A DNA stretch of 36,128 nt. It comes from CALWOS01 sp963595735 (GTDB taxonomy: Bacteria > Bacillota > Clostridia > Oscillospirales > Oscillospiraceae). The notes below the pieces were generated by a model. It saw only the letters and a program-made list of their open reading frames with translations. It made no database searches and had not been told where the DNA came from. Position 1 is the first letter of the stretch, and every line of letters starts with the position of its first letter. The stretch covers positions 1 to 36,128 of the forward strand of contig CAVBJJ010000019.1 of assembly GCA_963595735.1 (NCBI GenBank), read 5' to 3'. Of this stretch, positions 23,221 through 32,178 are shown one piece after another. The position numbers and the translations under genes are program-made.

Positions 23221-25656
23221 ATGTCTCTCACACAGCAACTTATAACAAATTACATACAGGCACGGCGGGCGCTGATTGCAAATGATTTTGCCGCATTGAA
23301 CCCCATGCAGCAGCAGGCGGTTATGACGACCGAGGGGCCTTTGCTGCTTTTGGCTGGCGCCGGCTCTGGGAAAACCACGGTACTGATCAACCGAATCGCC
23401 AATTTGATCCGATATGGCCGCGGTTCAGACACGGAATATGTACCGGAATCCGCAACGGAGGCGGATGTTGCACTGCTGCAGCAAGCACTTGCATCGGATG
23501 CAAGCCCGGAGCAGATCGAACAAGCCCGGCAATTGGCAGCGGTGGATCCCTGTCCGCCGTGGCGTATTATTGCAATTACTTTTACAAACAAAGCCGCAGA
23601 TGAGTTGAAAGCGCGCTTGGAGCGAATGCTTGGCGCGGCAGGCGCGGATGTATGGGCAATGACTTTTCACAGTGCTTGCGTACGGATTCTGCGGCGGGAA
23701 GCCGATCAGCTCGGATATCCCCTTGGGTTCACAATTTATGATACGGCGGACAGTCAGTCCGTAGTCAAGCATATCATCAAAGATCTCAATTTAGACGAAA
23801 AAATGTTCCCCTATCGTTCTGTTTTGTCGGAGATCAGTCGGGCAAAGGATGCTCAGGTTAGTCCGGAGCTGTATCTGGAACGCGCCAGACAATACAATGA
23901 TATCCGGAAAAAGAAAATCGGTTTGGTTTATCAGGAATATATGCAGCGGCTGCAGGCGGCCGGGGCGATGGATTTTGACGACTTGATTGCCAATACCGTG
24001 CAGCTGTTCCAGAAGTTCCCGGAGACAAAAGCGAAGTATCAGGAAAAGTTTCGCTATGTGCTGATTGACGAGTATCAGGACACCAACAACCTGCAATACC
24101 TGCTGGCTTCACTTCTTGCGGAGGGGCGGGAAAACATTTGCGTTGTGGGAGATGACGACCAGAGCATTTACAAATTCCGCGGCGCAACTATTGAAAACAT
24201 CCTGAATTTTGAAAATCAATACCCGGACGCCCGCACCATACGCTTGGAGCAGAACTATCGTTCCAAGGGGCATATTCTGCACGCCTCCAACGCTGTGATC
24301 GCCAACAACACCGGCCGGAAAGGAAAAAAGCTTTGGACGCAGGATGACGACGGAGAAAAATTGCAGGTTTACAAAGCTCGCAACGAGAATGATGAGGCAC
24401 AGCGCGTGGCAGAGCTGCTTTTGGAAAGCTACGGCAGGGGGGAGGCCTGGCGCAGTAATGCCATACTGTACCGCATGAACGCCCAATCCAACCAATTGGA
24501 ATATGCCTGCAAGCGCAATGGCATTCCCTATCGCATTTTAGGCGGCACCCGCTTTTTTGAGCGCGCAGAAATCAAAGATATGCTGGCCTATCTCTGCGTG
24601 GTGCAAAATCCAGGAGATGACCTGCGTCTGCTGCGTATCATCAATGTCCCCGCCCGGGGAATTGGCCAAAAAACAGTGAATACAATTGTTTCTCTGGCGC
24701 AGGCGGAGGAAAAAAGCGTGTATCAAGTCATCGACCACGCTCACCATTATCCCGCGCTGCAGCGCAGTGCAGCCAAGCTTTGCGCCGTCGCCGATCTGCT
24801 CCGGGAGCTGCGGAAGCTTTCCATGGAACACGAAGCGGAAGAAGTGTATAATGAATTGCTGGAACGCACGGGCTATATCCATGTGTTGGAAGAAAAGCAG
24901 TCAGATGAAAATCTTTCCCGCATTGAAAATGTGCGGGAATTGAAGAGCAACATTATACAGTTTGCCAAGGACAGTGGGGACAGCAGTCTGGCGGCTTTTC
25001 TGGATCAGGTTGCGCTGTACACAGACTTGGACAACTACGACCGGGATGCGGATTGTGTTGTGATGATGACCATGCACAGTGCAAAGGGTTTGGAATTTGA
25101 TAATGTCTATCTGGTAGGAATGGAGGAGGGTATCTTCCCCGGACTGCGCGCGATCGGCGAGCGGGAAGAGATGGAGGAAGAACGCCGGCTTTGCTATGTT
25201 GGCATGACCCGCGCAAAAAAGCGGCTTTTCCTGAGCTGCGCCAGACAGCGTATGCTATTCGGCAGAACCAGCGCCAACCGAATTTCCCGTTTTGTGGAAG
25301 AAATCCCGGAGGAAGATATGGAGCAAACGGAAGCGGCTCCCAGTTTTTCGTTTGCCCAGCAGGACAACCGTTTCTATGGACAAGCAGAGCGATATGCCGC
25401 ACCCGGAAAGTATGGATATCATAATAGCAGACAACAGGAACGCAAGGAATATGTGCGTGTGCAAAGACAGGCAAGCGATATGTCAAATCTCCAGTTCCAG
25501 GCGGGAGATCATGTGGAACACAAGGTGTTTGGTACAGGCGTGATTCAAAGCTGCAAGCCCATGGGCGGCGATGCCTTGTTGGAGATTGCATTTGATAATG
25601 CCGGTGTAAAGCGCCTGATGCAGCGCGCCGCTGTACAGCACATGACAAAAAAATAA
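23221..25656 (+). CDS. pcrA: ATP-dependent DNA helicase PcrA/UvrD
   Basis: 811 aa superfamily 1A 3'-5' helicase. Q-motif LNPMQQQAV, Walker A LAGAGSGKT (44-52), FTNKAADELK, Walker B LIDEYQDTN, GDDDQSIYKFRGA, LEQNYRS, the MTMHSAKGLEFD motif and VGMTRAKKRL are all present. The C-terminal GDHVEHKVFGTGVIQS is the PcrA Tudor-like domain that contacts RNA polymerase. PcrA removes RecA filaments and unwinds DNA during excision repair and rolling-circle replication. A segment of about 48 residues (66-113), rich in Ala, Glu and Gln, sits between Walker A and motif Ia and lengthens the protein. The start at 23221 is set by family alignment; the ribosome site is weak. Confidence 0.94.
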   Translation: MSLTQQLITNYIQARRALIANDFAALNPMQQQAVMTTEGPLLLLAGAGSGKTTVLINRIANLIRYGRGSDTEYVPESATEADVALLQQALASDASPEQIEQARQLAAVDPCPPWRIIAITFTNKAADELKARLERMLGAAGADVWAMTFHSACVRILRREADQLGYPLGFTIYDTADSQSVVKHIIKDLNLDEKMFPYRSVLSEISRAKDAQVSPELYLERARQYNDIRKKKIGLVYQEYMQRLQAAGAMDFDDLIANTVQLFQKFPETKAKYQEKFRYVLIDEYQDTNNLQYLLASLLAEGRENICVVGDDDQSIYKFRGATIENILNFENQYPDARTIRLEQNYRSKGHILHASNAVIANNTGRKGKKLWTQDDDGEKLQVYKARNENDEAQRVAELLLESYGRGEAWRSNAILYRMNAQSNQLEYACKRNGIPYRILGGTRFFERAEIKDMLAYLCVVQNPGDDLRLLRIINVPARGIGQKTVNTIVSLAQAEEKSVYQVIDHAHHYPALQRSAAKLCAVADLLRELRKLSMEHEAEEVYNELLERTGYIHVLEEKQSDENLSRIENVRELKSNIIQFAKDSGDSSLAAFLDQVALYTDLDNYDRDADCVVMMTMHSAKGLEFDNVYLVGMEEGIFPGLRAIGEREEMEEERRLCYVGMTRAKKRLFLSCARQRMLFGRTSANRISRFVEEIPEEDMEQTEAAPSFSFAQQDNRFYGQAERYAAPGKYGYHNSRQQERKEYVRVQRQASDMSNLQFQAGDHVEHKVFGTGVIQSCKPMGGDALLEIAFDNAGVKRLMQRAAVQHMTKK

Positions 25657-25671
25657 GGGAACAATGCACAA

Positions 25672-25714
25672 AGCCCATCCTGCCACGCATCGTAGCAGGA
25701 TGGGCTCTTTTTGA
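25672..25714 (+). terminator. Terminator after pcrA
   Basis: AGCCCATCCTGC pairs with GCAGGATGGGCT, followed by CTTTTTG. Confidence 0.88.
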
Positions 25715-25736
25715 TTTCCTGGTGTAGGTATATAAA

Positions 25737-26759
25737 TCATTGAATAAACATGGCATCACCGAACGAAAAGAAACGATAGCGTTCTGCAATGGCGGTTTTG
25801 TAAGCTTCCAACACCTTTTCACGCCCAGCGAGCGCAGAGACCAGCATAATCAGGGTGCTTTCCGGCAGATGGAAATTTGTGATTAGCGCATCCAGACACT
25901 TGAAGCGATAGCCGGGATAGATAAAAATATTTGTCCAGCCGCTGGCGGTTTCCAGGGTTCCGTCCTCTTTGGCAAAGCTTTCTATTGTGCGGCAGGAGGT
26001 CGTGCCCACGCAGATCACGCGGCCGCCGGTGCGTTTTGTCTCTGTGACAAGTCTTGCGGTTTCCGGCGGGATCGTGCAATACTCTGCGTGCATTTCGTGA
26101 TCGAGAATATCCTCCGCCTTTACCGGGCGAAAAGTCCCCAGTCCCACATGAAGCGTGACATAGCATACATTAACGCCTTTGGCCTGAATCTCCTCTAACA
26201 GCTCCGGTGTGAAGTGCAGGCCGGCGGTAGGTGCGGCAGCAGAGCCGACCTCGTGGGAATATACGGTCTGGTAGCGCTCTTTGTCCTGCAATTCCTCCGT
26301 TATATATGGGGGAAGAGGCATTTTCCCTAAGCGCTCCAGAACTTCCAGAAAAATCCCCTCATAAGAAAAGTGGATTTTTCTGTTTCCGCCCTCCAAGACT
26401 TCTGTGACCTGGGCGGTCAAGTCGCCATCTCCGAACACCAATTCTGTCCCCGGGCGTGTTTTTTTGCCCGGGCGTGTCAAGCATTCCCAGTCCCCATTTC
26501 CCAGATCGCGCAGCAGAACAAGCTCCACTGCACCGCCGGTAATTCTGCGTCCCAGGAGCCGTGCGGGCAGCACACGGGAGTCATTCAGCACAAGGCAATC
26601 TCCCGGGTGCAGAAAGTTTGGCAATTCATAAAAGTGGCGATGCTGGATGTCGCCGGTTTCTTTGTCCAGCAGTAGCAGGCGAGATGCGTCCCGCTGCTCC
26701 AGCGGAGTCTGTGCAATCAGCTCCTGGGGTAGATCAAAATAAAAGTCAGATTTTTTCAT
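25737..26759 (-). CDS. queA: tRNA S-adenosylmethionine ribosyltransferase-isomerase QueA
   Basis: 340 aa, normal QueA length. It transfers and isomerises the ribosyl moiety of SAM to 7-aminomethyl-7-deazaguanine in tRNA, making epoxyqueuosine. Family signatures: FYFDLPQELIAQTPLEQRD (N-terminus), NDSRVLPARL, VGSAAAPTAGLHFT, HVGLGTFRPV, CVGTTSCRTIES and FHLPESTLIMLVSAL. The start at 26759 is fixed by alignment (MKKSDFYF); GAGG lies about 14 nt upstream inside the last codons of the SpoIID-like gene, 4 nt away, so the two are probably co-transcribed and coupled. It converges on pcrA. Confidence 0.96.
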   Translation of the reverse strand: MKKSDFYFDLPQELIAQTPLEQRDASRLLLLDKETGDIQHRHFYELPNFLHPGDCLVLNDSRVLPARLLGRRITGGAVELVLLRDLGNGDWECLTRPGKKTRPGTELVFGDGDLTAQVTEVLEGGNRKIHFSYEGIFLEVLERLGKMPLPPYITEELQDKERYQTVYSHEVGSAAAPTAGLHFTPELLEEIQAKGVNVCYVTLHVGLGTFRPVKAEDILDHEMHAEYCTIPPETARLVTETKRTGGRVICVGTTSCRTIESFAKEDGTLETASGWTNIFIYPGYRFKCLDALITNFHLPESTLIMLVSALAGREKVLEAYKTAIAERYRFFSFGDAMFIQ

Positions 26760-26763
26760 ATTG

Positions 26764-28203
26764 TTATAACACACCTCGGGAAAGAATAATGCCGCGATAG
26801 TAAAATCCAAGAATATCCAAATAGTTCAGACCATGTACTTTTGCCATGGAATAGGCGCCCCACTGGCTCATGCCCACATTGTGCCCACTGCCGCGACCGG
26901 AGATCGTCCATGTATCTCCATCATGTGTGATATCAAAATTATGGCTGGTATAGGTAAAACCAAGGGCACGCAAAAATGCGGTGCAATTTGCTTTCACAAA
27001 GCTGTAAGTGCTGCCGTCCGTATCAATCAACAGCATACCGATCACATTGCCGGTGGCACTGCGCGTGACATCGATCCGGCTCAAATCCGAAATGGAGTAA
27101 TCAGCCAAGCGTGCGCTGATCTCTGGCGTGGTAAAGGTCTTGCTCCAGCTTTTGCAATAAAAGTCAATGTCCGCTTCATAGGGGTCGACCACGCCGGTCA
27201 AATATGGTACCTTGGTAACCCAGATGTTTTCACTGCTCTCTGTTGCACCCCCATCGGCGGCAAAGAAACAGGCATCAGCCAACTCGCCGTCATAGCTTAA
27301 ATACTGCCCGGCGGTAGAATCGACTGCGGCATCGGTCGTTTGCGTTGCGCTTTTTGTGCCAAGGTAACTCTGGTCAGAAGCCGTTGCATATAAATCAAAG
27401 CCCAGAGAAGCACGCATATTCAGGTTTTTCATCGCATAGGTTCTGGCACAGCAGGCTTGCGCACGCAGCGCCTCGATCGGCCAGGAGGAAGACATTTCGT
27501 AAGGGATCACACCCTTTACATAGTCCTCAATATCCAGAACATTGATAATGTGCATATTACCGCTCTTGTAACGGTAAAAGCTAAATCCGCCATAATACGG
27601 ATTGCTGCCCAGCAGCGTGACCGCTTTGCCAGAGTCACAAATCGGCAAAATGCCAAGCGGCACATCCGCACCGCCGTTATAGCTGTAGACCGGGTTGCCA
27701 TCGGTGTCCGTAACGGTAACGCCATAGGAACTGCCGCTGTTGACCTGCACAACCAGGGAAGTGACGCTGGTGCTGCTCAGCGTTTGAAATTGCCTGTCGC
27801 TGTCGTAATAGCCGAAAGAAAAGCCCGCACCCACCTGATTGCGCAATTTGATGGACGCAACAGCGCTGTCTTCATAATACAGACCAATTTTCACCGTGGT
27901 GGTGGGAATCGTGATCGTTCCCGATACTGCGGTGCTGTGGTCTGGTTCCGGGTTTGGCTTGCTACTATCCGATGTCTGGGTTAAAGTGTGCAGCCCAGCG
28001 CCTGTCATGACCCAGGCGGTATCGGCCTGAATCGTCCCGCGCCCACTGCTGCTGATCACATAGGTGTCGGCCAAAGAAGTGCTGAGCTGACCCCGATCCA
28101 CATAGATAGCCGCGCTGGCTAGCGCCGGACCGATGCAAGCGCCCAACAGCAAAACAGCCGCAACAGCGCACAGAAATATTGTATGCAACGGATTGGTTTT
28201 CAT
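26764..28203 (-). CDS. SpoIID/LytB-domain protein (putative lytic transglycosylase)
   Basis: 479 aa. Signal peptide about 1-31 (LLLGACIGPALASA). The N-terminal half (about 60-200) holds SPOR-like and Ser/Thr-rich segments; residues about 215-470 form the SpoIID domain: INVLDIEDYVKGVIPYEM with the catalytic Glu, SSWPIEALRAQA, and the closing SGRGSGHNVGMSQWGA. SpoIID degrades glycan strands at the engulfing septum, and LytB enhances amidase activity. The extra N-terminal module and export signal suggest a wall enzyme; whether it is the sporulation SpoIID or a paralogue is not clear. GGAGGAAG lies about 8 nt before the ATG. It is divergent from asd. Confidence 0.9.
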   Translation of the reverse strand: MKTNPLHTIFLCAVAAVLLLGACIGPALASAAIYVDRGQLSTSLADTYVISSSGRGTIQADTAWVMTGAGLHTLTQTSDSSKPNPEPDHSTAVSGTITIPTTTVKIGLYYEDSAVASIKLRNQVGAGFSFGYYDSDRQFQTLSSTSVTSLVVQVNSGSSYGVTVTDTDGNPVYSYNGGADVPLGILPICDSGKAVTLLGSNPYYGGFSFYRYKSGNMHIINVLDIEDYVKGVIPYEMSSSWPIEALRAQACCARTYAMKNLNMRASLGFDLYATASDQSYLGTKSATQTTDAAVDSTAGQYLSYDGELADACFFAADGGATESSENIWVTKVPYLTGVVDPYEADIDFYCKSWSKTFTTPEISARLADYSISDLSRIDVTRSATGNVIGMLLIDTDGSTYSFVKANCTAFLRALGFTYTSHNFDITHDGDTWTISGRGSGHNVGMSQWGAYSMAKVHGLNYLDILGFYYRGIILSRGVL

Positions 28204-28229
28204 GGGGGAAACTTCCTCCTCTGCGGGAA

Positions 28230-28258
28230 TTGACGAACCGTGTTTCGTATGGTAAAAT
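28230..28258 (+). promoter_or_regulatory. Sigma-A promoter of the asd-dapA-dapB unit
   Basis: TTGACG, 17-bp spacer, TAAAAT. The start would be near 28265, leaving a leader of about 150 nt with a hairpin (GTTGTG ... CACAAC, 28274-28299). I do not recognise a lysine riboswitch in it. Confidence 0.8.
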
Positions 28259-28415
28259 CTTTAGTCAAGGAGAGTTGTGTTTTGTCACTATGCACAACAC
28301 TATCCTCATTATATCGTCTCTTACAAAGAATTGCAAGCTGACGAAACTATCCAAGGAATTTATTGCAGCGCTCCGGCATAGCATGGTACGAGGCGCGAAA
28401 GGAAGGATAAAGCAT

Positions 28416-29504
28416 ATGAATAAGTTCAAAGTCGGTGTGATTGGTGCCACCGGTATGGTTGGCCAGCGTTTTGTTTCCCTGATGGATGGACACCCCTGGT
28501 TTGATTTGACGGTCGTGGCCGCATCTCCCCGCAGTGCCGGGAAAACCTATGAAGAAGCAATCGGTACTCGCTGGGCGCTGGATAATCCCATGCCCGAGAC
28601 CGCCAAAAAGATGATCGTGAAGGATGCACAGGCTGACATTGCAGAGATTGCGCAGAATGTGGACTTTGTTTTCTCTGCCGTAGATATGAAAAAAGACGAG
28701 ATCCAGGCGCTGGAAGAAGCATATGCCAAACTGGAGTGCCCGGTCGTTTCCAACAACTCCGCGCACCGCTGGACAGCGGATGTGCCGATGGTCGTTCCGG
28801 AGCTGAACCCTGAGCACATTCAAATCATTGAAGCACAGCGCAAGCGCCTTGGCACAAAAAAAGGCTTTATTGCCGTAAAGAGCAACTGCTCTCTGCAAAG
28901 CTATGTTCCGGCGCTGCATCCGCTGAAAGATGAATTCGGCATTGAGAAAGTGCTGGTCTGCACCTACCAGGCAATTTCCGGCGCCGGCAAGACCTTTGAG
29001 ACCTGGCCGGAGATGGTGGATAATGTGATTCCCTACATCGGCGGCGAGGAAGAAAAGAGCGAGCGGGAGCCGCTGAAGCTGTGGGGCACCTTGGCCGGCG
29101 ATCACATCGAGACCGCAAAGGGGCCCAAGATCACGGCACAGTGCCTGCGTGTTCCCGCTTCCAACGGTCATATGGCCGCAGTGTTCGTCAGCTTTGACAA
29201 GAAGCCCAGCAAGGAAGATATCCTGAACCATTGGGCAAACTTTTCCGGTCGTGCCCAGGAACTGGCGCTGCCCTCTGCTCCCAAGCAGTTCCTGCATTAT
29301 TTCACGGAGGATAATCGTCCCCAGACCAAGCTGGATCGCATGACGGAAAATGGCATGGCCGTTTGCATTGGTCGCCTGCGCGAGGATACACAGTATGACT
29401 ACAAGTTTGTCTGCCTGTCTCACAACACCCTGCGCGGCGCTGCTGGCGGCGCGGTGTTGCTGGCTGAGCTGCTGTGCGCAGAGGGATATATCGAGGCAAA
29501 GTAA
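28416..29504 (+). CDS. asd: Aspartate-semialdehyde dehydrogenase
   Basis: 362 aa, the archaeal/fungal-type branch length. It reduces aspartyl phosphate to the semialdehyde, feeding lysine, diaminopimelate, threonine and methionine synthesis. Seen: NADP-binding GVIGATGMVGQRF, the active-site Cys in KSNCSLQSY, QAISGAGKTF, and the acid/base His in ASNGHMAAVFV. GAAAGGAAGGA lies about 8 nt before ATG 28416; a longer frame to 28179 would cross the promoter. It heads a unit with dapA and dapB. An 8-9 bp hairpin at 29531-29556 in the 90-nt gap to dapA may tune downstream expression. Confidence 0.94.
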   Translation: MNKFKVGVIGATGMVGQRFVSLMDGHPWFDLTVVAASPRSAGKTYEEAIGTRWALDNPMPETAKKMIVKDAQADIAEIAQNVDFVFSAVDMKKDEIQALEEAYAKLECPVVSNNSAHRWTADVPMVVPELNPEHIQIIEAQRKRLGTKKGFIAVKSNCSLQSYVPALHPLKDEFGIEKVLVCTYQAISGAGKTFETWPEMVDNVIPYIGGEEEKSEREPLKLWGTLAGDHIETAKGPKITAQCLRVPASNGHMAAVFVSFDKKPSKEDILNHWANFSGRAQELALPSAPKQFLHYFTEDNRPQTKLDRMTENGMAVCIGRLREDTQYDYKFVCLSHNTLRGAAGGAVLLAELLCAEGYIEAK

Positions 29505-29530
29505 CTTTTATGTAACAAAATGTATTAGGC

Positions 29531-29556
29531 GGGCTGTGTCCTGCAGTACGCAGCCC
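29531..29556 (+). other. Hairpin between asd and dapA
   Basis: GGGCTGTGT pairs with ACGCAGCCC (one G-U) around an 8-nt loop. There is no T run, so it is more likely an RNA stability or processing element than a terminator. Confidence 0.45.
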
Positions 29557-29594
29557 ACCATATGTGCAAATATCATCAATAGGAGGGACGCACG

Positions 29595-30491
29595 ATGAAA
29601 AAACCTGTTTTCACGGGTTCCTGTACTGCGATGGTAACCCCATACAGCCGCAAAGACGGCAGTGTGGATTATAAAAAGATGGATCAGCTTTTGCTGCGGC
29701 AGATCCAAGGCGGAACGGCCGCCGTGGTAATTTGCGGCACAACAGGGGAAAACGCCACCCAGCCCATTGCAGAACACAACAAATTAGTGGAGCATTGTGT
29801 GAATTTTGTAAACGGGCGGATCAAGGTGATCGCAGGCGTGGGAAGCAACGATTCCAACAGTGCGCTCGGTATGGCGCAAAACGCAAAAGCCTGTGGTGCA
29901 GATGGTATCCTGATGGTAACGCCTTATTATAACAAAAGTACCCAACGCGGCCTGGTCGCACATTTCTCCTATGTCGCAGACGCGGTGGATATCCCGATGA
30001 TCCTGTATAATGTCCCCAGTCGTACCAGCGTGGGAATATCTCTGGAAACCTATATCAAGCTGGCGGAGCATCCCAACATCAACGGTGTAAAAGAAGCCAG
30101 CGGGGATATGTCTCTGTTTGCGCTCACACGGGCGCATTGCGGAGACTCGCTGCATATCTGGAGCGGCAACGATGACAACACAGTGCCCATGCTTGCGCTG
30201 GGTGCAAAGGGCGTTATCAGCACCTGTTCAAATCTGATCCCGGAAGCGATGGCGGACTTGTGCAAAGCCGGCTTGCAAGGGGATTTCCAGACAGCATCTG
30301 CAATCTATTTCAAATATGCCGAGCTGATGCGTATGCTGTTTGTGGAAACCAATCCGATTCCGGTAAAAACAGCGCTGAATCTAATGGGATTGGACGCTGG
30401 TGTTTTCCGCCTGCCTTTGGTCGATATGGCAGAGGAAAATCTGGAAAAGCTGAAGAAAGCTATGGTCGGTGTAGGTCTGCTGGCGCATTAA
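29595..30491 (+). CDS. dapA: 4-hydroxy-tetrahydrodipicolinate synthase
   Basis: 298 aa TIM-barrel aldolase. It condenses pyruvate with aspartate semialdehyde, the first committed step to diaminopimelate and lysine. The Schiff-base lysine is Lys166 (GVKEASGD), Tyr138 (ILYNVPSRT) is the proton relay, and CGTTGE (47-52) binds pyruvate. AGGAGGG is about 7 nt before the ATG. The substrate is supplied by asd upstream, and the product goes to dapB, whose start is 28 nt downstream. Diaminopimelate is needed for peptidoglycan crosslinks, and dipicolinate for spores arises from the same intermediate. Confidence 0.96.
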   Translation: MKKPVFTGSCTAMVTPYSRKDGSVDYKKMDQLLLRQIQGGTAAVVICGTTGENATQPIAEHNKLVEHCVNFVNGRIKVIAGVGSNDSNSALGMAQNAKACGADGILMVTPYYNKSTQRGLVAHFSYVADAVDIPMILYNVPSRTSVGISLETYIKLAEHPNINGVKEASGDMSLFALTRAHCGDSLHIWSGNDDNTVPMLALGAKGVISTCSNLIPEAMADLCKAGLQGDFQTASAIYFKYAELMRMLFVETNPIPVKTALNLMGLDAGVFRLPLVDMAEENLEKLKKAMVGVGLLAH

Positions 30492-30519
30492 AGCATGAAA
30501 AACGAAAGAGAAGATAAGC

Positions 30520-31290
30520 ATGATAAAATTGATTATTTCCGGCTGTAATGGCCGGATGGGGCAGGTCGTGGCGCGCATGTGCGACCAGAACCAAAATGTT
30601 CAGGTCGTTGCCGGTCTGGATCCCCGTGGAGAAAAGAAAAATGATTTCCCGGTGTATGCAGCTCCGCTGGAATATGCCGGGGAAGCGGATGTTATCATCG
30701 ACTTTTCTAATCCTGCGGGCTTAGATGCCCTTTTGGATTACGCAGTGCAAAAAAAGATCCCGCTGGTGATCTGTACAACGGGCTTGTCCCAGGAACAGTT
30801 GGATCGTCTGGATCATGTATCTAAAGAACTGCCTGTTTTTCGTTCCGGCAATATGTCTGTTGGCATCAATCTTCTGGTCGTTCTGGCCAAAAAGGCCGCA
30901 GCGGTACTGGGCGAAAATTTTGATGTAGAGATCGTGGAGCGTCATCATCGCATGAAGCTGGATGCCCCCAGCGGCACAGCGCTTATGCTGGCGGATGCAG
31001 TGGCGGAAGCTTTGCCTCACGAAAGCGAGTATGTCTTTGAGCGGCAAAGTGTTCGTCAGGTGCGCGATCGCAAGGAAATCGGAATTTCTGCTGTGCGCGG
31101 CGGCACCATTGTCGGAGAGCATGAGGTGATCTATGCCGGAACAGATGAAGTCGTGGAGCTGAAACACACCGCCTATTCCCGCGAAGTGTTTGCAAATGGC
31201 GCTGTCACAGCCGCGATTTGGCTGGCGCAGATCAAAACTCCTGGCATGTATGATATGCAAGATGTTCTGGCAGAACTCCTCAGTCGATAA
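30520..31290 (+). CDS. dapB: 4-hydroxy-tetrahydrodipicolinate reductase
   Basis: 256 aa. It reduces the DapA product with NAD(P)H. The Rossmann motif SGCNGRMGQ (8-16) starts the protein, and the substrate-binding signature VERHHRMKLDAPSGTA contains the catalytic His pair and Lys. GSGNMSVG-type residues (FRSGNMSVGINLL) are present. It is shorter than the E. coli enzyme, as in many Clostridia. GAGAAGA precedes the ATG. It is the third gene of the asd-dapA-dapB unit, and the surface protein gene starts only 36 nt later without a terminator between. Confidence 0.96.
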   Translation: MIKLIISGCNGRMGQVVARMCDQNQNVQVVAGLDPRGEKKNDFPVYAAPLEYAGEADVIIDFSNPAGLDALLDYAVQKKIPLVICTTGLSQEQLDRLDHVSKELPVFRSGNMSVGINLLVVLAKKAAAVLGENFDVEIVERHHRMKLDAPSGTALMLADAVAEALPHESEYVFERQSVRQVRDRKEIGISAVRGGTIVGEHEVIYAGTDEVVELKHTAYSREVFANGAVTAAIWLAQIKTPGMYDMQDVLAELLSR

Positions 31291-31326
31291 AAGCAGATCG
31301 TTCCGCTTATGAAAGTGAGGTACAAT

Positions 31327-32178
31327 ATGAAAAAACGCGTACTCGCCTTAGCACTGACCCTTGTAATGGTGATGAGTCTTGGCAGTACCGCACTGGCTGC
31401 CAATATCAACGGCTTTACCGATGTGGATAGTTCCGCATGGTATGCCAACGCAGTCAAGTATGTAACGGATAACAAATATTTCCAGGGAAAAACCACAACG
31501 CAGTTTGCTCCCAACGACACGATGACGCGTGGTATGTTCGTTACCGTTCTGGGACGGTTTGCAAAAGTGGACAGCACTGTTTGGATTGAAGGAGAAATCA
31601 CAAAATCCAATATCAATGTCCGCGCAAGTGCATCCACCGACTCCGCTTATGTGACCAGCCTAACCACCGGTGATATCGTCTATGTTTTGGGATATACCAA
31701 CGGATGGTATCACATCAAAACAAAGGCCGGGCAGACCGGTTATGTGCGTAACGACCTGATGCAGTGGAAGAGCAAATTTTCCGATTTAAGCCTGCTGCAA
31801 TATTACACGCCCTATGTCCATTGGGCGTACACAAATGGTATTGTCAATGGAATGGGTGAGCGGAAATTCGCCCCTGAAAGCAGCATCAGCCGGGAGCAGA
31901 TTTGCACCATGCTGTATAAGTACAAAACTGCAAATAACATCTATTTGCCCGGAGTGAATACAAAAACTGTTTTTTCCGATGACAGTAAAATCAGTTCCTG
32001 GGCAAAGGAAGCTGTGTATTCCATGCAGCAAGCCGGAATCATCGGCGGCCGTACTGATGGCAGCTTTGATCCGAAAACCGGGGCATCCCGCAGCGAAGTT
32101 GCCGCGATTTTGCAGCGCTTTGCAGATGCCATCACATCTGAGGAGGACAACAAAGCCCCTTTTGAGTATACCCTGTAG
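31327..32178 (+). CDS. SLH and bacterial SH3 domain surface protein
   Basis: 283 aa. GTGAGG is 6 nt before ATG 31327, and a signal peptide (about 1-24, ending TALA) follows. Order: SLH repeat (about 30-80, FTDVDSSAWYANAV), a bacterial SH3 domain (about 90-140, NINVRASASTDSAYV ... GWYHIKT), then two SLH repeats (about 145-195 and 210-265). It should be exported, held by the secondary wall polymer, and bind peptidoglycan peptides through SH3. It follows dapB by 36 nt, and its TAG stop overlaps the GTG start of the next gene by one base (TAGTG). The pair may be a split version of one larger protein, as the second part has no export signal. Confidence 0.88.
   Translation: MKKRVLALALTLVMVMSLGSTALAANINGFTDVDSSAWYANAVKYVTDNKYFQGKTTTQFAPNDTMTRGMFVTVLGRFAKVDSTVWIEGEITKSNINVRASASTDSAYVTSLTTGDIVYVLGYTNGWYHIKTKAGQTGYVRNDLMQWKSKFSDLSLLQYYTPYVHWAYTNGIVNGMGERKFAPESSISREQICTMLYKYKTANNIYLPGVNTKTVFSDDSKISSWAKEAVYSMQQAGIIGGRTDGSFDPKTGASRSEVAAILQRFADAITSEEDNKAPFEYTL

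Noticed and set aside
28265..28415. Lysine riboswitch in the asd leader
   Set aside because: The 150-nt leader has one simple hairpin and none of the conserved lysine-aptamer segments I would expect.
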